Shown: positions 1 through 7,675, counted from the stretch's first letter. The stretch: 12,487 nucleotides of DNA from an uncultured Succinivibrio sp. (GCA_902772715.1 CACYBT010000058.1:1-12487), one strand, 5' to 3'. Translations and numbers: made by a program. Notes: generated by a model not told the origin, from the letters alone.

Positions 1-840
1 AAGGTGATTTTAACGGGAGTTGGCAAATCGGGACATGTTGCTACTAAGATTGCTTCAACTTTAGCCAGTACCGGAACCCAATCTTTTTTTATTCAGGCAG
101 GAGAAGCCGCCCACGGTGACTTGGGAATGATTGGACCAAATGATAGCGTTATTGCTATTTCTAATTCAGGAGAAGGTGATGAGTTAAAGGTGCTCATTCC
201 GATTTTAAAAAGACGCCAGATCCCGCTTATCGCCATTGTAGGAGATGTTAACTCAAGCCTTGCCAAAGCCGCTAATGTGAGTATTAGTGCCCATGTGGCA
301 CATGAGGCATGCCCTCTTAATCTTGCTCCTACGTCTTCGTCAACCTGTGAGCTTGTGATTGGTGATGCGCTGGCGGTAGCCTTAATTGTGGCTCACGGCT
401 TTACTGAAAAGGATTTTGCCTTAAGCCATCCTGGTGGGGCTTTGGGCCGCCGACTTTTAGTGCACTGTCAGGATATTATGCATAAAGATGAGGAAATTCC
501 TAAGGTGCTGGAGAATGTTACACTTAGGGATGCTCTTTTTGAAATGACAAAAAAATCTTTAGGATTCATCTGCATCGTCAATGACAGCAATGAACTTGTA
601 GGAGTTTATACTGATGGTGATTTACGTAGATCGCTTGAAAAAGGAGCTACTATCAGTGATCCTATTGCAAAACTCATGAGTAAAAATGTCAAAGGAATTG
701 TAAGAGCAGAAATGCTAGCAGCAGAGGCTCTTGCCATCATGCATAGTCTTAAAATCAATTCTATGGTGGTAACCGATGATGAAAATCATCCAATTGGAGC
801 CTTTAACTTTCACGACCTGATGCGTGCTGGCATTATGTAG
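1..840 (+). CDS. kdsD: Arabinose-5-phosphate isomerase KdsD, 5'-truncated by the window edge
   Basis: Converts ribulose 5-phosphate to arabinose 5-phosphate, the first step of Kdo synthesis for lipopolysaccharide (cytoplasmic). The frame is open from base 1, giving 279 residues. It aligns without gaps to remembered E. coli KdsD with an offset of 50, so about 50 N-terminal residues lie outside the window. A SIS sugar-isomerase domain covers residues 1-150, with GVGKSGH at 6-12, the serine-rich ISNSGE at 53-58 and SHPGGALGR at 142-150. The expected catalytic positions are all present: K9, E61, E102 and H143 (E. coli K59, E111, E152, H193). Two CBS repeats follow (about 157-215 and 222-279, with YTDGDLRR at 203-210). 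The gene ends 74 bp before the convergent ispB stop, and kdsC does not follow as it does in E. coli. A GTG at base 4 is an internal codon, not the start. Confidence 0.96.
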   Translation, partial: KVILTGVGKSGHVATKIASTLASTGTQSFFIQAGEAAHGDLGMIGPNDSVIAISNSGEGDELKVLIPILKRRQIPLIAIVGDVNSSLAKAANVSISAHVAHEACPLNLAPTSSSTCELVIGDALAVALIVAHGFTEKDFALSHPGGALGRRLLVHCQDIMHKDEEIPKVLENVTLRDALFEMTKKSLGFICIVNDSNELVGVYTDGDLRRSLEKGATISDPIAKLMSKNVKGIVRAEMLAAEALAIMHSLKINSMVVTDDENHPIGAFNFHDLMRAGIM

Positions 841-914
841 GATAAAGAAGGGCCTATTCTGCCTAATACGATATTCTATGTATAACTAGATGCTCATGAA
901 TGGCGGTTAAAGCT

Positions 915-1880
915 CTAGTAACTGCGGTTGCAGGCTTTAAAAGCCAAATCTATGAGGGCATCCTTATAGCAACTTGGTGACAGTGCAGTTAGACTGTCTT
1001 TGGCTCTGTTGGCTGCCTCAAGTGCAAATTTTGTGCACTCTTCAATAGCAGCCGTTTTTTCGATGAACTTAAGAACCTGAGGCAGATTATTATTTAAAAT
1101 TGCATTTTTTAGGATTGCGTGTTCATCTTGGGGACATTTTTTGAGTGCGAAGATAAGTGGCATGGTAATTCTGCCATCTTCAAGATCCTCACCGATATTT
1201 TTGCCTAGTGTTTTACTGTTTGCAGTGTAGTCAAGCATATCATCAGTAACCTGGAAGGCGATGCCAAGCTGTTTGCCGTACTCTCTTAACATATCCACTG
1301 TCTGCTGAGACTGTTTGGCGACAATCGCTGTACCTGCACTTGTCAGTTCAAAGAGTGCACCGGTTTTGCAGTAAACGGTATTTAGATAGTCCTCAAGGGT
1401 GATATCAAGATTGTCTTTATTCTGCAGCTGATTGATTTCACCCGTAACTAGAGAAGCGAGGGTCTTGTTCATAAGTTGAGCCAATTCCTTTTCATTCACC
1501 TCATTTATGAACATAAAACATTTAGTGAAAAGATAATCTCCTGCTAAAACTGCAAGGTGATTGCCTTCTGTTTCATTGAGAGTTTTCACACCGCGTCGTA
1601 CTGTGGCTTTATCAATAACATCATCGTGAACTAAAGTAGCGGTATGCAGAATCTCAGCTGCAGAGGCAAAATGGATAAGTCTTGACTCAGGTTCCGTGCC
1701 ATGAAGAGCATACCACACAAGTATGGCAATCTTAGGTCTAATCCTTTTTCCTCCTGAGCTGACGATACGTAAGCACATTTCGTTGACAGAATTCTCGTAC
1801 ACGGAACCAGAAAGAGAAGAACGCAAGCACTCCTCCACCTGATTAAGATGATGATTCAATAATGTTTCTAGTTTATCCAT
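915..1880 (-). CDS. ispB: Octaprenyl diphosphate synthase (trans-polyprenyl synthase), IspB
   Basis: Extends farnesyl diphosphate with isopentenyl diphosphate units to make the side chain of ubiquinone and menaquinone (cytoplasmic). The protein has 321 residues (E. coli IspB has 323). GGKRIRP sits at 43-49, the first aspartate-rich motif DDVID at 86-90 followed by RRG, and the second motif DDMLD at 213-217 with GKNIGEDL shortly after. Both Mg2+-diphosphate binding motifs are intact. I chose the ATG at 1878-1880. The longer frame starting at 1934 would begin inside the promoter assigned here (-10 at 1918-1923) and has no ribosome binding site, while MDKLETLLN fits the usual family start. The SD before 1880 is weak (TAAG). 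The gene is divergent from rplU, the same arrangement as E. coli. The chain length (octaprenyl) is inferred from orthology, not read from the sequence. Confidence 0.93.
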   Translation of the reverse strand: MDKLETLLNHHLNQVEECLRSSLSGSVYENSVNEMCLRIVSSGGKRIRPKIAILVWYALHGTEPESRLIHFASAAEILHTATLVHDDVIDKATVRRGVKTLNETEGNHLAVLAGDYLFTKCFMFINEVNEKELAQLMNKTLASLVTGEINQLQNKDNLDITLEDYLNTVYCKTGALFELTSAGTAIVAKQSQQTVDMLREYGKQLGIAFQVTDDMLDYTANSKTLGKNIGEDLEDGRITMPLIFALKKCPQDEHAILKNAILNNNLPQVLKFIEKTAAIEECTKFALEAANRAKDSLTALSPSCYKDALIDLAFKACNRSY

Positions 1881-1917
1881 GAATATTCTTACAGTTAAAT
1901 TTTTTGTGTATTGTAGC

Positions 1918-1946
1918 ATTATACGCAAAGCCATTCATTATATAAA
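1918..1946 (-). promoter_or_regulatory. Sigma70-type promoter of ispB
   Basis: Read on the minus strand: TTTATA (-35, bases 1946-1941), a 17-nt spacer, then a perfect TATAAT (-10, bases 1923-1918). Transcription would start near 1911, leaving a leader of about 30 nt before the ATG at 1880. A second TATAAT lies at 1942-1937 but has a poorer -35 partner. Confidence 0.6.
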
Positions 1947-2100
1947 TCTTGAAAAAATAAGAGATAAGCATTAAAATCACAGACTTGAAGCATAATCTTG
2001 GAGATTCGCTACGAAATGTGGCGCTTTGTAGAAGGATTACTATACTTAACTTAGCAGGATTTTTGTGTAGTAGGATATTTGTGCTTTTTTTATATTTATC

Positions 2101-2129
2101 TTGCAATGTTTGTTATTTGCTTGTAAAAT
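2101..2129 (+). promoter_or_regulatory. Sigma70-type promoter of rplU-rpmA
   Basis: TTGCAA (2101-2106), a 17-nt spacer and TAAAAT (2124-2129), matching the consensus at 4 of 6 and 5 of 6 positions. The start would fall near 2136, giving a leader of about 75 nt. Confidence 0.65.
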
Positions 2130-2143
2130 AATGACCCATTATC

Positions 2144-2189
2144 GCCCTGTAGGGCAAATTTTCTTTTGGTAACAGGTTTTAGTCCCTGT
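2144..2189 (+). promoter_or_regulatory. rplU mRNA leader with two short hairpins
   Basis: The inferred leader contains GCCC-TGTA-GGGC (2144-2155), a 4-bp GC stem on a tetraloop very near the predicted 5' end and followed by AAATTTTCTTTT. It also contains ACAGG/CCTGT (2172-2176 with 2185-2189, 8-nt loop) just upstream of the SD at 2196-2201. Leaders that regulate ribosomal protein operons are common, and an L21 leader is known in Firmicutes, but I do not recognise this one. A regulatory role is inference from position and structure only. Confidence 0.35.
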
Positions 2190-2210
2190 ATTTCCCTGGA
2201 GTTTTGAAGC

Positions 2211-2522
2211 ATGTACGCAGTTGTTTTTTGCGGCGGCAAACAGTATAAAGTTTCTGAAGGTGATGTTATCAGCGTTGATCTTATGGAAACTGAGGCTGGC
2301 AGCGAATTCGAAATTAAGGATGTTCTTTTAATTTCTGATGGTACTAATATTAAAGTTGGTACCCCTTATATTGAAGGTGCAAAGGTTACTGCAAAGGTAT
2401 TAGGTGCACATGGCGGCGAGAAGATCAAAATTGTAAAATTCCGTCGTCGTAAACATCACCAGAAGGTTACCGGTCACCGTCAGTGGTATACTGATTTAAC
2501 GATTACTGGTATTCATCAGTAA
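2211..2522 (+). CDS. rplU: 50S ribosomal protein L21
   Basis: Structural protein of the large ribosomal subunit that binds 23S rRNA. It has 103 residues, the same as the E. coli protein. It starts MYAVVFCGGKQYKV, the typical L21 opening. The basic signature KIVKFRRRKHHQKVTGHRQ occupies residues 74-92, followed by the usual C-terminal TDLTITGI. The SD CTGGAG at 2196-2201 lies 9 nt before the ATG. rpmA follows after 17 nt, so the two are co-transcribed. This is the conserved bacterial L21-L27 pair. Confidence 0.98.
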   Translation: MYAVVFCGGKQYKVSEGDVISVDLMETEAGSEFEIKDVLLISDGTNIKVGTPYIEGAKVTAKVLGAHGGEKIKIVKFRRRKHHQKVTGHRQWYTDLTITGIHQ

Positions 2523-2539
2523 TAAAGGAGAAAACTAAA

Positions 2540-2803
2540 ATGGCACACAAGAAAGCCGGTGGTTCATCCCGTAACGGTCGTGATTCACAATCCCAGCGTT
2601 TAGGCGTTAAGGCTTATGCTGGTGAAGTTGTTTCAGCAGGTAGTATCATTGTTCGTCAGCGTGGTACTCATTTTCATGCTGGAGCCAATGTAGGCATTGG
2701 CAGAGATGATACTCTCTTTGCTAAGTCTAGTGGCAAGGTTTCTTTTGTTACTCGCGGCCCTAAAGGTCGTAAATTTGTTGAGATTGTTGAAACTCAGCAG
2801 TAA
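2540..2803 (+). CDS. rpmA: 50S ribosomal protein L27
   Basis: Large-subunit protein whose N-terminal tail reaches the peptidyl transferase centre. It has 87 residues (E. coli: 85). The start MAHKKAGGSSRNGRDS is the proteobacterial form with an exposed tail; there is no Firmicutes-type cleavable leader. Core motifs include LGVKAYAGE (22-30), IIVRQRGT (36-43) and GRDDTLFA (54-61). A strong SD AAGGAG (2525-2530) sits 9 nt upstream. It is the last gene before a hairpin terminator. In E. coli the membrane-protein gene yhbE lies between rpmA and obgE; it is absent here. Confidence 0.98.
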   Translation: MAHKKAGGSSRNGRDSQSQRLGVKAYAGEVVSAGSIIVRQRGTHFHAGANVGIGRDDTLFAKSSGKVSFVTRGPKGRKFVEIVETQQ

Positions 2804-2825
2804 CAAGGATACATTGTTTGTTTAG

Positions 2826-2849
2826 AGGCTCGCGGATGCGGGCCTTTTT
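2826..2849 (+). terminator. Intrinsic terminator after rplU-rpmA
   Basis: AGGCTCGC (2826-2833), loop GGAT, and GCGGGCCT (2838-2845) form an 8-bp GC-rich stem with one G-U pair, followed directly by a run of T to 2849. It lies 23 nt after the rpmA stop. Confidence 0.88.
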
Positions 2850-2904
2850 AGTCTATGGGTATTTGTATATAGAAAAAAACTTTTACTTACCTGGAGTTAC
2901 TTGA

Positions 2905-4047
2905 ATGAAGTTTGTGGATGAGGCGGTAGTTCGTGTAGAGGCTGGAGATGGTGGTAACGGTATTATCAGTTTCAGACGTGAAAAATATATACCGCGAGGC
3001 GGACCTGATGGCGGTGATGGTGGTGACGGTGGCAATGTATACCTAGTGGCTAGTGAGGATCTCAATACTCTAGTCGATTATAGATTCACAAAGCATTACG
3101 CAGCAGAGCGCGGGAAAAACGGTGGTACTGCTGACTGTACCGGTGCCAAAGGTGCCGATCTCATTCTGCAGGTTCCTGTGGGAACAAGGATCACTGATCT
3201 GTATTCAGGTGAGGTTATAGGGGATTTGAATAAGCCTAAGGAGCGTCTGTGCGTTGCTCGTGGCGGGCGGCATGGTTTTGGAAATACTCATTTCAAATCC
3301 GCTACTAATCAGGCTCCAAGACAAAAGACCAATGGGACTAAGGGTGAGTCTAGGCAGTTGAAACTGGAAATGCTTTTGGTGTCAGATGTTGGTCTTGTTG
3401 GTTTACCAAATGCCGGTAAATCTACTTTTGTGCGATCCGTTTCAGCTGCCAAACCTAAAGTTGCCGATTATCCTTTTACGACTTTGGTGCCGTCATTGGG
3501 AGTAGTTCGTACTACACAGGGACGTTCCTTTGTAATAGAGGATATTCCTGGTTTAATTGAAGGTGCTTCAGAGGGTGCTGGACTTGGTCACAGATTTTTA
3601 AAACATCTAGAACGTTGTAGAGTATTAGTTCATCTAGTGGATGTCTTTCCCGTAGACAACTCTGATCCCGTGGAAAACGCTCTTATTATTGAAAAAGAAC
3701 TTAAGGAGTATGCTCATTCTCTGTATGAGAAGCCTCGCTACTTGGTGGCCAACAAAGTTGATTTGGGCGATGAGGATGAGGCCCAGCAGATCCTTGATAA
3801 AATTGCCTCTTCCTTGGAGGTGGTGCCTAGTAAAACCTTTTTAATCTCCGGACTTCAGAAAACCGGTGTCAATGCGCTTCTTTATGCGCTGCAGGAAATG
3901 GTGGATACCATGAAGAGTGCTGAGACTGAAAATGGTAAGGAGAAAAATGCTGACACCTTTGTCTGGACTGAGCCTCTTGTAGAAAAGAAAGAGGATAGGG
4001 TTAGAGATGATGACGAGGAAGGTCCAGAGTTTATTTATCGGGCCTAG
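2905..4047 (+). CDS. obgE: Obg-family GTPase ObgE/CgtA
   Basis: Essential GTPase that binds the 50S subunit late in assembly and is linked to the stringent response and chromosome segregation. It has 380 residues (E. coli: 390). The glycine-rich Obg domain fills 1-158, with GDGGNG at 14-19 and GGPDGGDGGDGGN at 32-44. The G domain carries G1 GLPNAGKST (166-174), G2 region YPFTT (189-193), G3 DIPG (213-216), G4 NKVD (283-286) and G5 ISG (314-316). The C-terminus is acidic and ends EEGPEFIYRA, like the E. coli tail. The SD TGGAG (2892-2896) is 8 nt before the ATG, and its surrounding CCTGGAGTT also precedes rplU. The gene lies after the rpmA terminator and so probably has its own weak promoter (AT-rich TATATA near 2866), unless there is read-through. 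folA follows 20 nt after its stop. Confidence 0.97.
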   Translation: MKFVDEAVVRVEAGDGGNGIISFRREKYIPRGGPDGGDGGDGGNVYLVASEDLNTLVDYRFTKHYAAERGKNGGTADCTGAKGADLILQVPVGTRITDLYSGEVIGDLNKPKERLCVARGGRHGFGNTHFKSATNQAPRQKTNGTKGESRQLKLEMLLVSDVGLVGLPNAGKSTFVRSVSAAKPKVADYPFTTLVPSLGVVRTTQGRSFVIEDIPGLIEGASEGAGLGHRFLKHLERCRVLVHLVDVFPVDNSDPVENALIIEKELKEYAHSLYEKPRYLVANKVDLGDEDEAQQILDKIASSLEVVPSKTFLISGLQKTGVNALLYALQEMVDTMKSAETENGKEKNADTFVWTEPLVEKKEDRVRDDDEEGPEFIYRA

Positions 4048-4067
4048 AATAGTATAAGGTATGGACT

Positions 4068-4571
4068 ATGGTTGATATACAGATGGTGGTGGCGGTGGCG
4101 AGAAATGGCGTCATCGGGGTGAATGGTCAGATCCCTTGGCATCTTAGTGATGATTTAAAACATTTTAAAGCCATTACCTCAGGCTATAGCGTGGTCATGG
4201 GCAAGAATACCTTTCTATCTATCGGCAGGGTTCTACCTAAACGCCAAAATATCATGATAAGCAGTACTTTTAAAGATGAGGTCGAGGGATTAGAGGTGGT
4301 ATCAGACCTTAAAGAAGCACTAAAAAAATGCACTACCAGTATCCTAATGGTAATTGGAGGTTCCCGTCTCTATAGTGAGGCCCTGCCTTATACCTCTACG
4401 CTGCATCTGACACGGGTGGATCGAGCCTTTGAGGGGGATACCTATTTTCCTTTTATAGATCCTGATAAATTCACGGTGGTCTCAAGTGAAAAACACTATT
4501 CTCAGGAACTTGGGTTAGAGTATTTTTTTGAAACGCTGAAAAATCAGGATCCTCTGCGCTTTACCCTTTAA
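4068..4571 (+). CDS. folA: Dihydrofolate reductase FolA
   Basis: Reduces dihydrofolate to tetrahydrofolate with NADPH; supplies one-carbon units for thymidylate and purine synthesis and is the target of trimethoprim. It has 167 residues (E. coli: 159). The NG-I-G-NGQIPWHL segment (13-26) forms the Met20-type loop; D29 corresponds to catalytic D27 of E. coli. VVMGKNTF (41-48) is the NADPH-binding strand and helix; the Trp usual in TW-SIG is Phe here, a tolerated change in the family. LPKRQN carries the folate-binding Arg, and VIGGSRLY is the conserved glycine pair. The ATG at 4068 has AAGG at 4056-4059, 8 nt upstream. It is probably co-transcribed with obgE. Its last 11 bp overlap the end of apaH on the other strand. 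Confidence 0.96.
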   Translation: MVDIQMVVAVARNGVIGVNGQIPWHLSDDLKHFKAITSGYSVVMGKNTFLSIGRVLPKRQNIMISSTFKDEVEGLEVVSDLKEALKKCTTSILMVIGGSRLYSEALPYTSTLHLTRVDRAFEGDTYFPFIDPDKFTVVSSEKHYSQELGLEYFFETLKNQDPLRFTL

Positions 4572-5436
4572 TCGAACTGAACTCGATCTTGACTCCTGAT
4601 TTGACGCTGATCCGCTTTTTACTTTCAAGACAGTAGCAAGTAAGTTTATTCCCCCATACACATCCGGTGTCAAGAGCAATGATTTGCTCGACATTGCATT
4701 CAGCATTTAGTGCCGCCCAGTGACCGAAAGCCAGTGTAAATGGGGTTTTGCGGAATAAATAAGGGGCATTGAACTTAAACCATGGGTAGAGTTTGTATTT
4801 CTCTGCATCTTTTGCAGAGATGTCAGAATGTCCGTAGTCAAGATTGTATTTCTTGTCACACAGTCGCATTCTAGTGAAGACATTCACTACAAAACGCCAG
4901 TAGTTTAAATCATCAGGTTTTAGTTCTGAACTGTAGGCACAAGGGTGATCGGCATACATATTGGCTAGAAATATTTTTCTATCAATGGTGCTGCTAAAGA
5001 CGTCTGCTAGTACATCAGCATGTTTTTGGGCTTCCTCAAGATCCCAAAGTGGATAAACTCCTGCATGCGAGACAGCCAGTTTCTTTAGATGATCAATGTG
5101 GAGTAATGGGGTATGAAAATAAAAATCGAGAATGTCATCAAGATTTTTTGCCTGTAGTACACTGTCAAGGTTATCTTTTTTTCTGGCACTATGGTAACCC
5201 AGAGCTACCGCCAAAAAATTCAGATCGTGATTGCCTAAAACACAGTGGATTTTATCAGGGTAAACTTGTTTCTGCTTGAGAATTAACTGCAGTGTTTCTA
5301 GAGGTTTAGGACCGCGGCCAATCAGATCTCCTGTTAAAAAGAGTTCATCGCGGTTACCGTCGAATTCAATTTTATGTAGCAGCATGGAGAACTCATCATA
5401 GCAACCGTGAAGATCTCCTATTATGTATGTAGACAT
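4561..5436 (-). CDS. apaH: Symmetrical diadenosine tetraphosphatase ApaH
   Basis: Hydrolyses Ap4A symmetrically to two ADP; also removes Np4 caps from RNA in E. coli. Cytoplasmic metallophosphatase. It has 291 residues (E. coli: 280). The phosphoesterase motifs are intact: GDLHG (7-11), GDLIGRG (36-42), GNHD (68-71), SHAG (123-126), and a late FGHWAALN with ALDTGCVWG. The start is set at the ATG 5434-5436, because GGAGG lies at 5445-5441 just 4 nt upstream. The longer frame from the GTG at 5451 would place that SD inside the coding region. It converges on folA, as in E. coli, and overlaps it by 11 bp. In E. coli apaH follows apaG and ksgA; here neither precedes it. Confidence 0.95.
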   Translation of the reverse strand: MSTYIIGDLHGCYDEFSMLLHKIEFDGNRDELFLTGDLIGRGPKPLETLQLILKQKQVYPDKIHCVLGNHDLNFLAVALGYHSARKKDNLDSVLQAKNLDDILDFYFHTPLLHIDHLKKLAVSHAGVYPLWDLEEAQKHADVLADVFSSTIDRKIFLANMYADHPCAYSSELKPDDLNYWRFVVNVFTRMRLCDKKYNLDYGHSDISAKDAEKYKLYPWFKFNAPYLFRKTPFTLAFGHWAALNAECNVEQIIALDTGCVWGNKLTCYCLESKKRISVKSGVKIEFSSIKG

Positions 5437-5848
5437 TGCGCCTCCGAACACTTAAGACGTGAATGTAAAACAAAGAATTACTTAGCTATAATTTAATTAT
5501 TGTACACGTACTCATTAGAAAAAAATAATCTTTAGCGCAGTTAATGTGCTTCATGTGTGGCTTTTTTTTCATAAAGAGTTCTCCTCACTATAGTTACTTC
5601 TATAAAATGTTTCTAACATATTCATATATTTATTTTTTTATTTAAGTTCAAGATGTTACAGCGTGTTTTTAGATATTTATAAAAAAGTCTTATCTTTTTT
5701 TTAGTACGAAAAAAAACATCAGATATACTATGAGCATAGTCATATGCGTCTTTGCTGAACAAAGGTGTAAAGTAGCAACAGGAATGTTTATTCGTGTGAC
5801 AAAAAGAGTCTTAAATAATTAGCGGCAGTGCCTAAAGAGTGTTAGAAC
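5437..5848. other. Divergent apaH-dnaG intergenic region
   Basis: A 412-bp very AT-rich stretch with many A and T runs. It must hold the start signals of both flanking genes. A perfect TATAAT at 5487-5492 (plus strand) lacks a good -35. AGCGCA/TGTGCT (5534-5539 with 5545-5550) can pair. A T8 run lies at 5562-5569 but 11 nt from that stem, so it is not a clear terminator. CTTTG/CAAAG (5750-5754 with 5760-5764) is a small hairpin in the dnaG leader. No rpsU or other gene is visible in any frame. Confidence 0.6.
5701..5740 (+). promoter_or_regulatory. Possible dnaG promoter overlapping an inverted repeat
   Basis: TATACT at 5724-5729 is a good -10 hexamer, but the -35 at 17 nt (TTAGTA, 5701-5706) is weak. 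The arms ACTATG (5727-5732) and CATAGT (5735-5740) form a near-palindrome that covers the end of the -10 and the expected start site. It could be an operator; no known repressor site is recognised. The leader to dnaG would be about 110 nt. Confidence 0.3.
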
Positions 5849-7675
5849 ATGCCATATATCAAAAAAACATTTATCACTGACAGATTGCTGCCTAGTGTTT
5901 CTATAGAGCAGTTCATCAACAATTATGTTACCCTGAAGAAACAGGGGACAAATTATGTTTGCTGTTGCCCATTTCACAAGGAAAAAACTCCCTCCTTTAA
6001 TGTGAACATTTCAAGGCAGATGTATTACTGTTTTGGTTGCAAGAAACATGGTAATGTTATTGACTTTATCATGGAGTATAAGAATCTAGATTTTGTTTCA
6101 GCAGTTGAGGAGGTGGCTCAATTCGCAGGTCTTGAGGTTGAGTACGAAACCTCATCTTTGCATTCTAAGTCGGAAGCCGATAGATTTAAAACCTATTATG
6201 AGATTATGGATCGGTGTGCTTCGCTTTTCTCTAAGGTTCTTCGATCGGAAAAGGGAGTTTTAGGACTTGAATACTTTAAAGAGAAAAGAGAGTTATCTGA
6301 GGAAACCATAACAAAATTAAGATTGGGATATGCTCCGGCGATCCCCAACTTCTTAAGAGATAATCTTGCCAGAAATAAAAATGAGGAACAGTGTCTTATT
6401 GATCTTGGTATGCTGGTTAAAGGCGACTATGGTGTTCATGATATGTACCGAAATAGGGTAATGATCCCGATTTTTGACAGAAAAGGTCGCATTATCTCCT
6501 TTGGTGGCAGAACCATGGGTGATGATAAACCTAAATATCTCAATACCAAGGAAACCCCAATATATCATAAGCGTAATGAGCTTTTTGGCCTGTATGAGTC
6601 ACTGTTGCTCAATAATAATAATCCAGAACGCCTGATTGTGGTAGAAGGGTATATGGATGTGATTGCCGTTAGACAGGCTGGCTGTACTACTGCTGTAGCC
6701 TCATTGGGTACTGCTACAACACCAGAACAGATTAAGATGATGTTCCGTTATACGGATAAGATTGTATTCTGTTATGACGGTGATAGTGCTGGCAGACATG
6801 CAGCATGGCATGCCTTAGAAGTTATCACTCCAATTCTTACAGACAATAAAAAGATTAATTTTGCCTTTCTGCCACAGGAGCATGATCCAGATAGTCTGGT
6901 GCGTGAAGAGGGGCTTTTGGCTTTTTATAAATATGTTGACGGAGCAATGAGCTATCCTGAATTTTTAGTGATGCATAATGCCGAACAGTATAATCTTAAG
7001 GCTCCGAATGAACTGACAGCTTTTATTGGTGAGACAGTACGCTTGATTTCTCGTATTCCAGTTGATCCTTTAAGAGCAGTGTCTATTCAATTGCTGTCTG
7101 GAGCTTCTGGGATCCCGGCTAATCAGTTGTATGACATGGTGAACAAGGAAATTGAGAAGCCTCATGAAAAAAAGGAACGAGATTTAACATTATTTACCGA
7201 AAAAAATGAAAGTAATGAAAGTAATGAGATAGATCTTAATTCACCAATGCGTCGCCTAATGGCTTTTGTGATCCAGCAACCGATTGTGGTTTCTTCCGTT
7301 TATGAGGATTTTCATCTTGCAGAATTTGCTGAACTTTGTCAGCATCTTGAAATCCCTGGGACTACGCAGTTAAACATGTTACTGCGTATGATTGAGGAAA
7401 GTCCGGAACTGACACCTGCTAATCTTATAGAGCATGTCAGGGATACCGAGTATGAGAGAATAGTCGATGCCTTTATGAATTCAAATTTAAATCTCACTAT
7501 GGATAATGGTCGGGAGTTAAGTTTCAAAGATAGGCTGGCATATTTTGGAGTGTTATTGAAAGAAGTGTTACTAAAGCCGCTCCGCGAGAGAGCAGAGTAC
7601 CTGAAGACCGATATTGCCAATGGAAGTCTTGAGGCCTTAGCCGAACATTCAGCCATTCAGAAACTTTTAAATTAA
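5849..7675 (+). CDS. dnaG: DNA primase DnaG
   Basis: Synthesises RNA primers at the replication fork and is recruited by the DnaB helicase. It has 608 residues (E. coli: 581). The N-terminal zinc ribbon has ligands C40, H43, C61 and C64 (CPFH and CFGC). The RNA polymerase core includes the basic YRNRVMIPI region (200-208) and FGGR (218-221). The TOPRIM domain contains VVEGYMD with E266 and YDGD with D310 and D312, the metal-binding acidic residues. The C-terminal helicase-binding domain covers about 465-608 and is less conserved. A linker near 453-461 has a repeated Asn-Glu-Ser. The start MPYIKKTFITD fits the family; the SD is weak (AAGAG at 5835-5839, 9 nt upstream). The usual rpsU-dnaG-rpoD operon is not present: no gene precedes it in the same direction, and none follows within 370 bp. 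No clear terminator is seen after it. Confidence 0.97.
   Translation: MPYIKKTFITDRLLPSVSIEQFINNYVTLKKQGTNYVCCCPFHKEKTPSFNVNISRQMYYCFGCKKHGNVIDFIMEYKNLDFVSAVEEVAQFAGLEVEYETSSLHSKSEADRFKTYYEIMDRCASLFSKVLRSEKGVLGLEYFKEKRELSEETITKLRLGYAPAIPNFLRDNLARNKNEEQCLIDLGMLVKGDYGVHDMYRNRVMIPIFDRKGRIISFGGRTMGDDKPKYLNTKETPIYHKRNELFGLYESLLLNNNNPERLIVVEGYMDVIAVRQAGCTTAVASLGTATTPEQIKMMFRYTDKIVFCYDGDSAGRHAAWHALEVITPILTDNKKINFAFLPQEHDPDSLVREEGLLAFYKYVDGAMSYPEFLVMHNAEQYNLKAPNELTAFIGETVRLISRIPVDPLRAVSIQLLSGASGIPANQLYDMVNKEIEKPHEKKERDLTLFTEKNESNESNEIDLNSPMRRLMAFVIQQPIVVSSVYEDFHLAEFAELCQHLEIPGTTQLNMLLRMIEESPELTPANLIEHVRDTEYERIVDAFMNSNLNLTMDNGRELSFKDRLAYFGVLLKEVLLKPLRERAEYLKTDIANGSLEALAEHSAIQKLLN
7205..7228 (+). repeat. 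Short in-frame tandem repeat in the dnaG linker
   Basis: AATGAAAGT occurs at 7205-7213 and again at 7214-7222, followed by a partial copy to 7228. It encodes Asn-Glu-Ser twice (residues 453-458) in the linker between the polymerase core and the helicase-binding domain. Being a multiple of three, changes in copy number would keep the frame. Confidence 0.7.

Larger units (their letters stand above)
1881..2210. other. Divergent ispB-rplU intergenic region
   Basis: A 330-bp AT-rich gap between divergent genes. It carries the ispB promoter at its left end and the rplU promoter plus leader at its right end. The middle (about 1950-2100) contains an imperfect inverted repeat, CTACGAA at 2009-2015 against TTTGTAG at 2025-2031 (7 bp with one G-U), with no T-run behind it. 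I see no convincing gene in it; the minus-strand frame 1873-2106 starts at TTG, has no ribosome binding site and no recognisable motif. Confidence 0.6.

Noticed and set aside
841..914. Bidirectional terminator between kdsD and ispB
   Set aside because: Only a broken 4-bp stem (AGGGC with GCCT) and no T-run on either strand.
1873..2106. 77-residue minus-strand frame between ispB and rplU
   Set aside because: TTG start, no ribosome binding site, no recognisable domain, and it covers the ispB promoter.
2883..3065. Minus-strand proline-rich frame inside obgE
   Set aside because: It is the reverse reading of the glycine-rich Obg domain; a compositional shadow.
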